64,000 nucleotides of DNA, taken from NCBI RefSeq assembly GCF_000422485.1, contig NZ_KE383850.1, positions 124,001-188,000 on the forward strand, in the 5' to 3' direction. A program made the translations under genes and the position numbers. The first letter of the stretch is position 1, and each line of letters begins with the position of its first letter. The stretch is from Paenibacillus pasadenensis DSM 19293 (GTDB lineage Bacteria > Bacillota > Bacilli > Paenibacillales > Paenibacillaceae). The notes below the pieces were generated by a model, which did not search any database, had not been told where the DNA came from, and saw nothing but the letters and a program-made list of their open reading frames with translations. Positions 56,856 through 64,000 of this stretch are shown in pieces.

Positions 56856-59333
56856 CTACGGCGTCACCTTGACGTTGTCGAAGCGAGTCTCGTTGTACAT
56901 CGAGCGCAGCCCGGCCTTGCCGTGCAGGAAGGGGGACGGGCTGTTGTCCGCGTAGGTCAGCTTCGGCGCGTTCATGTCGCCGACGTAGACGCGGATGACA
57001 GGCCCGCTGACAGACACCTTCATCTTCTGCCAGGCTCCCGAGGCGATCGGCAGCGGCGCGTAAGCGAGCTGCTGCCAGCCGTAGTTCATTTTGCCGAGAT
57101 AGACTCCGTCCGGCTTCAGGAAGGCGTAGTACCCTTGCACATAGTCCGGGTTGTTCGCCAGAACGGTGCCGTTCGACGGGTTGTTCACCCGCGTCAGGAT
57201 GCCGGCGTCGCCGGTCGTGCCGACCAGCTTGATGTCCGCCTCGACGGAGTAGTCCGACCACAGCGAGGAGCCGACGACCGTCTTGGCAAAGCCGCTTCCC
57301 GCCGCAGCCAGCTCCCCGCCTGCGACCGACCAGCCGCCCTCGAAGCGCGTCCAGCCGTTGTCGTTGCCGTCGCCAAAGTCGTCCGTAAATACGCTCGGAG
57401 CCTGCCCCCGCTCGAACGTCAGGCTGCTGAAGTCGAACTCGCCCTGCACCGTCTCGACCCTCAGCTCATGGTAGCCCGCCGTCAGGTAAAGCCCCTTCTT
57501 GGCGACGTTGATCCACTTCTCCCAGTCGCCGCTGCCGCTCGACTGCACGACGCCGGTCAGGTCGGCCGCGCCATCCCAGATGCGGAAGCCAACGGAAGGG
57601 AATGTCGTGGCGATGCGGGCGCTCACGTCGTACAGGCCGGTCTCGGCGACGTTGACCCGGTACGTGAGCCATTCTCCCGGCTGGTTCCAGCCGACGACCT
57701 CCTTGCCCTCGGCCGCGGAGGAACGGATGTCGACGCCGTCGCTCCGATAGGCGCCGCCGGTATTGCCGGCCGTCAGGTCATGGTAGCCGACGCTCTCCCC
57801 GCCCTTGCGGTAATGGACCGCCTCGATCGTGCCCGGCAGCGGCTTGTAGGCGTTCCAGACGCTGCTGCCCTCGACGTCGTTGCTGAACGCCGTGTAGCCG
57901 AAGTCGGCGTGGGCGTCGAGCGTCGAGTAGCCGATCCGGCCGCCGCCGAGCCCGCCGACAGCGCGCGTCTGCTTTTTCATGCCGTCCACATAGATGGAAA
58001 AGGCCGAGCCGCGCTTCTCCACGCGGATCTGATGCCACTTCGTATAGTCGTATCCAGCGGGCAATGCCGAGTATTGCCAGCCCTGCGAGACGCCGCCGAC
58101 GACGAAATTCGTCTCGAGCCGGTTCAGCTTGCGGTTCAGCACGGCGGTGCCGTAGCTGTTCTCGTCCGTATAGGAGAACACCGCTCCATACAGCGGATTG
58201 GCGCTCGTGCCCATCTTCATCTGCTTGGCATGGAATTCGGCCGTATAGTCGGACTCGGTCGAGGCGGCCGTCACCTGGCGATGCCAGACGGAGGTGCCGA
58301 TCGTGTCCTGCCACATCAGCTCCTGGTTGTAGATGCCCCAGGTTCCGCCGCCGACGTTGGTCCAGCCGGAGCCGATCGCCGTCCGCGCGAACCGGTCCTC
58401 GAACGTCGGTCCGGCCGGATTCGGCTGGGCGCCGGCCGTCGGGCCGAGCACGGTCATCCGGCCGCCGTTCCAGGCGACGCGGTCGAGGTTCATCTTGCGG
58501 CCGGGATACGTGGCGTTGCCCTGCGAGGCATGGCTGTGGTACACCATGTAGTCGGAGTCGAGATCGGGACCTTTCACCATGGAGCTGTGGCCGAGGCCGA
58601 CGTTGCTTCCTTCCGTGCGGATGAGCACGGGATTTTGGCCTGCGGCAGGGACGAAGCCGGTCGTCGGGCTCGAGCCGGCCGCATAGTCGACGCGGTAGGC
58701 GGTGCTCCAGACGTGGTTGCCGGTATAGGTCATGTAGTAGGTTCCGCCCCGCTTGAACGTCGTCGGTCCCTCCGTCCAGCCGGCCATCGAGAACCCGGCG
58801 GACACCGGCGCGCCGAAGGAGAGCGGCGAGCTCATCGGCCGGACGTCGATCCGGTCGGCTCCCGTCGAGTAGAAATACCAGCGGCCGTCGTCGTCGATGA
58901 AGACGTGGCCGTCGATGCCCATGCCGAGATTGCTCGTCTGCACGGTGAACGGTCCGAGCGGGCTCGGGCTCGACAGCACGTAGTGGCCGTGGCCGGCCGG
59001 GGACGTGTACATGTAGAACAGGCCGTTCCAGTAGACGACCTCCGGCGCGTAGGCGCCCTTCGTGAGCGGGTCGGTCGCGCACAATCCGCGGTAGGTCCAG
59101 TCGACCAGGTTGGTCGACGACCATACCTTCACGCCGGTCTGGTCGTCGACCGTGCTGACATAGAGGTAGTAGACGCCGTTGAACTTCAGGAGGTACGGAT
59201 CGCCCTCGCCGTAGAAATCCCCGTTGGCCCAATGCCAGGAGGAGGGCAGCGAGAAGGGGTTGCTGTAGGCTCCCGCGGCGGAAGGGAGCAGCACGAAGGC
59301 AGCGGCGGCGAGCAGCAGAGGCTTCCATTTCAT
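56856..59333 (-). CDS. Secreted GH43 glycoside hydrolase with CBM6 and two concanavalin-like domains
   Basis: 825 residues. Signal peptide (1-22, AAG|AYS); five-bladed GH43 propeller (about 30-300) with general-base Asp in GEGDPYLL, modulating Asp/Glu in AYAPEVVYWNGLFYMYTS and acid Glu in WTEGPT; a first LamG/GH43_C-like domain (about 310-485, FEDRFARTAIGSGWTNVGGG); a CBM6 (about 495-635, IEAVHYRKGGESVGYHD...VGWNQPGEWLTYRVNV); a second LamG/DUF1080-like domain (about 640-823, FTDDFGDGNDNGWTRFEGGW). It likely cuts arabinan or arabinoxylan side chains. Cre-like and other operator sites lie upstream. Confidence 0.92.
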   Translation of the reverse strand: MKWKPLLLAAAAFVLLPSAAGAYSNPFSLPSSWHWANGDFYGEGDPYLLKFNGVYYLYVSTVDDQTGVKVWSSTNLVDWTYRGLCATDPLTKGAYAPEVVYWNGLFYMYTSPAGHGHYVLSSPSPLGPFTVQTSNLGMGIDGHVFIDDDGRWYFYSTGADRIDVRPMSSPLSFGAPVSAGFSMAGWTEGPTTFKRGGTYYMTYTGNHVWSTAYRVDYAAGSSPTTGFVPAAGQNPVLIRTEGSNVGLGHSSMVKGPDLDSDYMVYHSHASQGNATYPGRKMNLDRVAWNGGRMTVLGPTAGAQPNPAGPTFEDRFARTAIGSGWTNVGGGTWGIYNQELMWQDTIGTSVWHRQVTAASTESDYTAEFHAKQMKMGTSANPLYGAVFSYTDENSYGTAVLNRKLNRLETNFVVGGVSQGWQYSALPAGYDYTKWHQIRVEKRGSAFSIYVDGMKKQTRAVGGLGGGRIGYSTLDAHADFGYTAFSNDVEGSSVWNAYKPLPGTIEAVHYRKGGESVGYHDLTAGNTGGAYRSDGVDIRSSAAEGKEVVGWNQPGEWLTYRVNVAETGLYDVSARIATTFPSVGFRIWDGAADLTGVVQSSGSGDWEKWINVAKKGLYLTAGYHELRVETVQGEFDFSSLTFERGQAPSVFTDDFGDGNDNGWTRFEGGWSVAGGELAAAGSGFAKTVVGSSLWSDYSVEADIKLVGTTGDAGILTRVNNPSNGTVLANNPDYVQGYYAFLKPDGVYLGKMNYGWQQLAYAPLPIASGAWQKMKVSVSGPVIRVYVGDMNAPKLTYADNSPSPFLHGKAGLRSMYNETRFDNVKVTP

Positions 59334-59431
59334 GAACGATCATCTCCTTTGAGCGGATAAAAGCAAAAGCTTGCCTTCCCTAGGGCATCGGGCCTGTCGC
59401 CCGGCATCTCCTCCCCTCCGGCAAAGTCGCT

Positions 59432-59498
59432 TGATAGCGCTTGCAATTCCGGAGTATAGCAAATCGGCTGGAAAATCGAAAGAACTATTTTCGATTTT
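59432..59498 (-). promoter_or_regulatory. Operator sites upstream of the GH43 gene: cre-like site and dyad
   Basis: TGATAGCGCTTGCA (59432-59445) matches the cre consensus at 12 of 14 positions. AAAATCGAAA (59472-59481) and TTTCGATTTT (59489-59498) form a perfect 10-bp dyad with a 7-bp spacer, a likely specific regulator site. The rest of the gap 59334-59794 holds the GH2 promoter and nothing else I can name. Confidence 0.6.
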
Positions 59499-59664
59499 AT
59501 GGAATAAATGATGAATGTTCCCATATAGCGGGAGGATAGGGCCTTGAAGCCGCTATTTATAGGGAATATTCGGCAGCGGGCAGGAAGATCGGAACTCGCC
59601 GGCTTCCGACGAGCACTCTCTCGGAAAGCCTGTCCCCATCGTGAATCGATCCGATATAGGCGAA

Positions 59665-59702
59665 GGAAAGCGTTGACATGAAGAAGATAGAGAGGCTATA
59701 GT
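59665..59702 (+). promoter_or_regulatory. GH2 promoter with overlapping cre site
   Basis: TTGACA (59673-59678), 18 bp, TATAGT (59697-59702). GGAAAGCGTTGACA (59665-59678) matches the cre consensus at 13 of 14 positions and covers the -35 box, so CcpA binding would directly block RNA polymerase. Confidence 0.75.
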
Positions 59703-59794
59703 CACAAGGAAAACAAATAAAATGGAATAAAACATAATAACGGTTGTATTCCTCGGTCCCGCATCGGGACGGCAAAGGAGCGCGAGAAGCGATC

Positions 59795-61555
59795 ATGACG
59801 ACGAAAAGCTACATCAAGGACTACCCCCGGCCGCAGCTGGTCCGGAGCGGCTGGATCAATCTGAACGGCGAATGGCGGTTCGGCTTCGACGACGCCGACG
59901 AGGGGGAGAGGCTCGGGTGGCCGCGGCAGTTCGGGGGCCGGCTCGGCATCCAGGTGCCGTTCACCTATGAGACCAAGGCGAGCGGCATCGGCCAGGAGGA
60001 GCATCACGCGCAGGTCTGGTACAGCCGTGCCGTGGACATCCCCGCCGAGGCGGAGGGCAAGCGCGCGCTGCTGCATTTCCAGGCGGTCGATTACCGGGCG
60101 AAGCTGTGGGTCAACGGCCATTATGTCGGCCAGCATGAAGGCGGCTATGCGGCGTTCAAGTTCGACATCACGCCTTGGCTCGCCTTCGGGGAGGAGAATA
60201 CGCTGACCGTCAAGGTCGAGGACAGCCTCGACGCGACGCAGCCGCGCGGCAAGCAGCGCTGGGTGCAGGACAGCTTCGAATGCTTCTATGTGCAGACGAC
60301 GGGCATCTGGCAGACGGTATGGATGGAGTTCGTCGAGCCGGCCCATCTGGCTGCGGTCAAGACGACGCCCGATCTCGACGCCCGCACCGTCCGCTTCGAG
60401 TACGAGGTGGCGGGGCTGCGTGCGGGAAGCGAGCTGCGGCTGGAGACGATCGTCACGCTGCGGGGGCAGACGGTCAAAAAGGCGAGCCTCGTCCTCGACC
60501 GGCCGCGGCTGCAGCTGGAGCTCGATCTCGTCCACGAGGCGAGCGGCCCGTGGATGCAGAGCCATTGGTCGCCGGCGCATCCGAGCCTGTACGACGTAGA
60601 GTTCATCCTGTACGAGGACGGCCGCGAGGCGGACCGCACGCTTTCCTATTTCGGCATGCGCAAGATCTCGATCGAAAAGGGGCAGGTGCTGCTCAACAAC
60701 GTGCCGCTCTACCAGCGCCTCGTCCTCGATCAGGGCTACTGGCCGGACACCCATCTGACGCCACCGTCGGAGGAGGCGATCCTCGAGGATATCGGCAAGC
60801 TGCTCGAGATGGGCTACAACGGCGTGCGCAAGCATATGAAGGTGGAGGATGCGCGCTTCCTCTACTGGTGCGACGTGAAGGGCGTGCTCGTCTGGTCGGA
60901 GATGGCGGCCACGTTCGAGTTCAGCGACCAGGCGGTGGAGTGGTTCACGCGCGAGTGGATGGAGGTCGTCCGGCAGCAGTACAACCACCCGTCGATCGTC
61001 GCCTGGGTGCCGTTCAACGAGTCGTGGGGCGTCCCGAACATCCTCAAGGACGAGCGCCAGCAGAAGTTCACCGAGGCGATCTACCACTTGACCAAGGCGT
61101 TCGATCCGCATCGTCCGGTCGTCGCCAACGACGGCTGGGAGCACACCGTATCGGATATTCTGACGCTGCACGACTACGTCGAGCGCGGGGAGGAGTTCCT
61201 TCGCCGCTACGCGGCCAAGGACGATATCGTCGGCAACGGCATCAGCTTCAACAAGTCGAAATACGCCTTCGCGGACGGCTATGCGTACCGGGGCCAGCCG
61301 GTCATCGTCAGCGAGTTCGGCGGCATCGCCTTCCGCTCCGAGAAGGGCTGGGGCTACGGCAGCCAGGCGGGCAGCGAGGAAAGCTTCCTCGAGCGCTTCC
61401 GCAGCATCCACGAGGCGATCCGCGCGACGGACTACATCGTCGGCTACTGCTATACGCAGATCACCGACGTGCAGCAGGAGGTCAACGGGCTGCTGACCGA
61501 GGACCGCCGGCCCAAGGTGCCGCTGGAGAAGATCCGCGAAATCAATCTCGGGTAG
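59795..61555 (+). CDS. GH2-family glycoside hydrolase (beta-galactosidase/beta-glucuronidase-like), cytoplasmic
   Basis: 586 residues, no signal peptide. Sugar-binding jelly roll (about 15-175: WINLNGEWRFGFDDADEG, HAQVWYSRAVDIP, LWVNGHYVGQHEGGYAAFKFDIT), Ig-like domain (about 180-275) and TIM barrel with acid/base Glu in PFNESWG (about 410) and nucleophile Glu in VSEFGGIA (about 508). The FECFYVQTTGIWQTVWMEFV segment is typical of GH2. The ATG at 59795 follows AAAGGAG at a somewhat long distance. It would hydrolyse oligosaccharides released by secreted enzymes such as the divergent GH43. Exact sugar unknown. Confidence 0.9.
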   Translation: MTTKSYIKDYPRPQLVRSGWINLNGEWRFGFDDADEGERLGWPRQFGGRLGIQVPFTYETKASGIGQEEHHAQVWYSRAVDIPAEAEGKRALLHFQAVDYRAKLWVNGHYVGQHEGGYAAFKFDITPWLAFGEENTLTVKVEDSLDATQPRGKQRWVQDSFECFYVQTTGIWQTVWMEFVEPAHLAAVKTTPDLDARTVRFEYEVAGLRAGSELRLETIVTLRGQTVKKASLVLDRPRLQLELDLVHEASGPWMQSHWSPAHPSLYDVEFILYEDGREADRTLSYFGMRKISIEKGQVLLNNVPLYQRLVLDQGYWPDTHLTPPSEEAILEDIGKLLEMGYNGVRKHMKVEDARFLYWCDVKGVLVWSEMAATFEFSDQAVEWFTREWMEVVRQQYNHPSIVAWVPFNESWGVPNILKDERQQKFTEAIYHLTKAFDPHRPVVANDGWEHTVSDILTLHDYVERGEEFLRRYAAKDDIVGNGISFNKSKYAFADGYAYRGQPVIVSEFGGIAFRSEKGWGYGSQAGSEESFLERFRSIHEAIRATDYIVGYCYTQITDVQQEVNGLLTEDRRPKVPLEKIREINLG

Positions 61556-61566
61556 CGGCTTCGCGT

Positions 61567-61607
61567 TTTAACCGTATTTTAACCGGCTTCCTCCCCGGGA
61601 TTTAACC
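61567..61607 (+). promoter_or_regulatory. TTTAACC direct repeats upstream of the ABC operon
   Basis: TTTAACC occurs at 61567, 61578 and 61601; the first two start exactly 11 bp apart (TTTAACC-N4-TTTAACC). The same 11-bp arrangement lies in front of the two-component genes at 54419. Confidence 0.65.
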
Positions 61608-61641
61608 TCGGTCCGTTACGATGAGGTCAGAGGTGATGGAC

Positions 61642-62595
61642 ATGAATCATGGCATCGGCCAGCCCCTCGGCCAAGAGGGGCGCCAGCCCTGGCTGCTCGA
61701 GACGAGCGGCCTGACGAAGAAGCTTGGCGGCAAGGCCGTCGTGCGGGATGTGGAGCTCCGAATCGGCGAAGGAGACATTTACGGCTTTCTCGGGCCGAAC
61801 GGCGCGGGCAAGACGACGACCATCCGCATGCTGCTCGGCCTCGCCAAGCCGACGCGCGGCCGCGTGACCGTATTCGGCAAGGATTTGGCGAAGAACCGGC
61901 TCGACATTTTGCGCCAGGTGGGCTCGCTCGTCGAATACCCGTCGTACTACGGCCATCTGACGGGCCGGGAAAATCTGGAGGTCGTACGCCGGCTGCTGGA
62001 CGCGCCGCAGGAGCGGATCGCGGAGGCGCTCGGCATCGTGCGGCTGGAAAAGGATGCGAACCGCCTCGTGAAGGGCTACTCGCTCGGCATGAAGCAAAGG
62101 CTCGGCATCGCCGCCGCTCTGCTCGGGCATCCGCGGCTGCTCGTTCTGGACGAGCCGACGAACGGCCTCGATCCGGCCGGCATCCAGGAAATCCGCGAGC
62201 TGATCAAAAGCCTGCCGCAGCAGCGCGGAGTCACGATCCTGCTGTCGAGCCACCTGCTGTCCGAGGTCGAGCAGATGGCGACCCGCGTCGGCATCATCAC
62301 GAGCGGCAGCCTGGTGTACCAGGATCGCATCGAGCAGCTGAAGCGGCGCACGGCCGGCCGCATCCGCCTTGCCGTCAGCGAGCCGGAGGCCGCCTGGAAG
62401 CGGCTGCTCGAGCAAGGCTGGGAGGCGCGGCGCGACGAGCGCGGCTTGACCGTGCCGGGCGGCGACGACCGCGACATCGCGGCGATCGTGGCGGAGCTCG
62501 TGCGGGAGCGGCATGCCGTCTACCGCGTCGAGGAGGAGCGCTCGTCGCTGGAGAGCGTGTTTCTGGAGATGACGGGCACAGGGGGGAGCCTCTGA
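61642..62595 (+). CDS. ABC transporter ATP-binding protein, lantibiotic-immunity type (NisF/SpaF/BcrA-like)
   Basis: 317 residues. Walker A GPNGAGKTTT (about 50-59), Q-loop around VGSLVEYPSYYGHLTGREN (typical of bacitracin and lantibiotic protection ATPases), signature YSLGMKQRLGIA, Walker B LLVLDEPTNGLD, H-loop SSHLLSEVEQ, and a C-terminal regulatory stretch ending SSLESVFLEMTG. The ATG at 61642 is preferred (SD AGAGGTG 7 nt upstream); ATG 61636 and 61621 are alternatives. It overlaps the first permease (TGATG). It likely extrudes a bacteriocin or peptide antibiotic from the membrane. Confidence 0.9.
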   Translation: MNHGIGQPLGQEGRQPWLLETSGLTKKLGGKAVVRDVELRIGEGDIYGFLGPNGAGKTTTIRMLLGLAKPTRGRVTVFGKDLAKNRLDILRQVGSLVEYPSYYGHLTGRENLEVVRRLLDAPQERIAEALGIVRLEKDANRLVKGYSLGMKQRLGIAAALLGHPRLLVLDEPTNGLDPAGIQEIRELIKSLPQQRGVTILLSSHLLSEVEQMATRVGIITSGSLVYQDRIEQLKRRTAGRIRLAVSEPEAAWKRLLEQGWEARRDERGLTVPGGDDRDIAAIVAELVRERHAVYRVEEERSSLESVFLEMTGTGGSL

Positions 62596-63311
62596 TGCTG
62601 GCGCGGGCGATAGCGGCCGAATGGCTCAAGCTGAAGCGGAAATGGATCCTGGCGCTGGCGGTCATCGGCCCGCTCGGCGTCGTCCTGCTGCAGGCCGTCA
62701 ACTATGGGCTCCGCTATGACTACGTGATGAAGCAGAATGCGGACGATCCGTGGGGCGGGCTGCTCCAAGCGACGACCGGCCTGATGCTGCCGGCGCTGTT
62801 CATCGGGTTGGCGCTCGTCGCCTCGCTGTCCGCGGGCGTCGAGCATGCGGCAGGCGGCTGGAAGCAGCTGCTGGCGCTGCCGCTGACGCGGCTGCAGGTG
62901 TTCGCGGCCAAGACGCTGCTCACGCTGCTGCTCCTGCTGCTGTCATGCACGCTGCTGGCCGTCTTTACGCTGGCGTTTGGCGCCGTGCTTGGATTCAGCC
63001 TGCAGGAGCTGCCTTGGCCCGATCTGCTGCGGCAGTCGTATGCGCCGTATGCGGCGGCGATGCCGTTCGTCGCGCTGCAGATCGGGCTGTCGCTCGCCAT
63101 CGGCAACCAGGCGGTGCCGATGACGATCGGGGTGCTCGGCATGGTCGTCAGCCTGTTCGGCATGCTGCTGCCGGACTGGGTTCCGTACAACTGGCCGTGG
63201 CTCGCGCTGAAGGCGGAGACCGCGCTGCGTGCGGCAGCGGCGGGGCTGGGCGGAGGCTTGCTGCTGCTCGCGGCCGGCTGCATGCATTTTACGCGGAAGG
63301 ATGTGAGCTGA
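62595..63311 (+). CDS. ABC-2-type permease, lantibiotic-immunity MutE/SpaE-like
   Basis: 238 residues with six hydrophobic helices. AIAAEWLKLKRKWILALAVIGPLG at the N-terminus and EHAAGGWKQLLALPLTRLQVFAAKTLL after helix 2 are the hallmarks of the immunity permeases; the second permease repeats them. Start ATG overlaps the ATPase stop. It forms a heteromeric exporter with the ATPase and the permease at 63601. Confidence 0.88.
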   Translation: MLARAIAAEWLKLKRKWILALAVIGPLGVVLLQAVNYGLRYDYVMKQNADDPWGGLLQATTGLMLPALFIGLALVASLSAGVEHAAGGWKQLLALPLTRLQVFAAKTLLTLLLLLLSCTLLAVFTLAFGAVLGFSLQELPWPDLLRQSYAPYAAAMPFVALQIGLSLAIGNQAVPMTIGVLGMVVSLFGMLLPDWVPYNWPWLALKAETALRAAAAGLGGGLLLLAAGCMHFTRKDVS

Positions 63312-63312
63312 C

Positions 63313-63610
63313 ATGAGGCTGCTGCTGTCGGGAAGAAAGCAGCGTTGGGGCAGGAGAAGGCCGCTGTCGGCCGACTGGATGCGAGAGGGGCGTGTGTCGG
63401 CATGAGAAGACTGCTGTCGGCCGAATGGACGGGAGAGGGGCGTGCCGGCATGAGGAGATTGCTGTCGGCCGAATGGACGGGAGAGGGGCGTGAGCCGTCA
63501 TGAGGAGACTGCTGTCGGCCGAATGGACGGGAGAGGGGGCGTGAGCCGTCATGAGGAGACTGCTGTCGGCCGAATGGACGGGAGAGGGGCGTGAGCCGTC
63601 ATGAGGAGAC
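63313..63610 (+). repeat. Minisatellite made of copies of the next gene's start region
   Basis: A 48-51-bp unit (ATGAGGAGACTGCTGTCGGC, then CGAATGGACGGGAGAGGGGC and GTGAGCCGTC) recurs at 63402, 63450, 63500 and 63551, with the real start at 63601 and a degenerate copy from 63313. Each unit carries an ATG, a purine-rich SD-like GGAGAGGGG, and a stop that overlaps the next ATG in three cases (ATGA). The mini-ORFs would be 30, 33, 14 and 17 codons long (the second spans two units). One unit has an extra G (51 bp) and stops early. Confidence 0.9.
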
Positions 63611-64000
63611 TGCTGTCGGCCGAATGGCTCAAGCTGCGCCGCTCCATCGTCTGGCTGCTGCTGCCGGTCAGCCCGCTGATCGCCTTCGCCGTCGCCTGGA
63701 AAGCCCCGCTGGAGGCGATCGGCGGAGCGGGCTGGATGGAGGCGTACATCATCAGCGCCAATGTGCACGGACTGATGTTCCTGCCGCTGCTCGTCGGCAT
63801 CTTTGCGGCGCTGCTGTGCCGCTTCGAGCATGCCTCGGGCGGCTGGAAGCAGCTGCTCGCGCTGCCGGTTCGCCCAGGCGCGGTCTATTTGTCCAAGCTG
63901 GCCGCGCTGGCCGGGCTTGTCGCCTTGCTGCAGCTGCTGCTCGGAGCGGCGCTGCTCGCCGGCGGCCTGCTGCGAGGCATGGACGGCGGCGTGCCGTGGG
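63601..64000 (+). CDS. ABC-2-type permease, lantibiotic-immunity MutG-like, partial
   Basis: 133 residues visible; the C-terminus is beyond the window. It starts LLSAEWLKLRRSIVWLLLPVSPLIAFAVAW, has helix 2 MFLPLLVGIFAALLC and the family motif FEHASGGWKQLLALPVRPGAVYLSKLAAL, paralogous to the previous permease. The ATG at 63601 is the last in a series of repeated start regions and is the only one that continues into the permease. SD GGGAGAGGGG is 11 nt upstream. Its translation may depend on the upstream mini-ORFs. Confidence 0.85.
   Translation, partial: MRRLLSAEWLKLRRSIVWLLLPVSPLIAFAVAWKAPLEAIGGAGWMEAYIISANVHGLMFLPLLVGIFAALLCRFEHASGGWKQLLALPVRPGAVYLSKLAALAGLVALLQLLLGAALLAGGLLRGMDGGVPW

Noticed and set aside
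1-64000. Complete prophage or integrative element
   Set aside because: A lone holin, an SOS-like box and low-GC cassettes are present, but there is no integrase, terminase, capsid, tRNA attachment site or conjugation gene.

Overview
The window is high-GC Firmicute DNA (mostly around 65% G+C by eye). SLH-anchored surface proteins, strong Shine-Dalgarno sites of the GGAGG type, TTGACA/TATAAT-like promoters, Gram-positive LexA-, PerR-, Fur- and CcpA-like sites and the gene complement all fit Paenibacillus or a close relative (Paenibacillaceae). There are no rRNA or tRNA genes, insertion sequences, CRISPR arrays or replication genes. The window starts inside one gene (ykoE) and ends inside another (an ABC permease).

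Layout. 0-3.6 kb: a TPP-riboswitch-controlled ykoE, an aldo/keto reductase, a 51-bp tandem-repeat array, and a VOC protein with a small membrane protein. 3.8-7.9 kb: a D-amino-acid utilisation operon (YheO/DauR regulator, D-threonine-aldolase-like PLP enzyme, N-acyl-D-amino-acid deacylase, RidA). 8-14.3 kb: a small DUF3977-like protein, an SDR, a decayed zeta-toxin module, a TetR gene and two near-identical secreted collagen-like proteins; the second copy carries a scar of a second tetR. 14.5-20 kb: an HssRS-like two-component system and a YdbS/YdbT pair. 20-28.9 kb: a KNTase-GNAT fusion, an SgrR regulator, two tandem micro-proteins, a low-GC Fic protein, a subtilase, and an MFS exporter divergent from a Cys-rich DeoR/SufR-like regulator. 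29-30.2 kb: a low-GC Panacea (DUF4065) toxin-antitoxin-like pair with a LexA-like box. 30.5-32.9 kb: a mannitol-1-phosphate dehydrogenase and a HAD phosphatase behind a c-di-AMP (ydaO-type) riboswitch. 33-42 kb: a phage-type holin, truncated Fur-like and AraC-like regulators with PerR- and Fur-like boxes, a TPR-like protein, modAB with a molybdate-type HTH/PBP regulator, and an MFS transporter. 42-52.5 kb: a coiled-coil exported protein, a TRM11-like methyltransferase, an SLH-CAP protein broken by a 19-bp duplication, a second 51-bp array, and an 1.8-kaa SLH-anchored phosphoesterase. 52.6-54.4 kb: a low-GC AAA ATPase plus DUF4276 pair. 54.5-64 kb: a two-component system, GH43 and GH2 enzymes, and a lantibiotic-immunity-type ABC transporter.

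Most notable: (1) the c-di-AMP riboswitch lies directly upstream of a putative mannitol-making HAD phosphatase/MtlD operon, suggesting osmolyte synthesis under c-di-AMP control. (2) The last permease gene is preceded by about four extra copies of its own start region, forming a chain of overlapping mini-ORFs. (3) Two distant 51-bp repeat arrays share a core and belong to one family. (4) TTTAACC direct repeats with an 11-bp period link the 54.5-kb two-component system to the 61.6-kb ABC operon. (5) Low-GC defence or toxin-antitoxin cassettes (Fic, Panacea pair, AAA/DUF4276, zeta relic) are scattered through the high-GC backbone.
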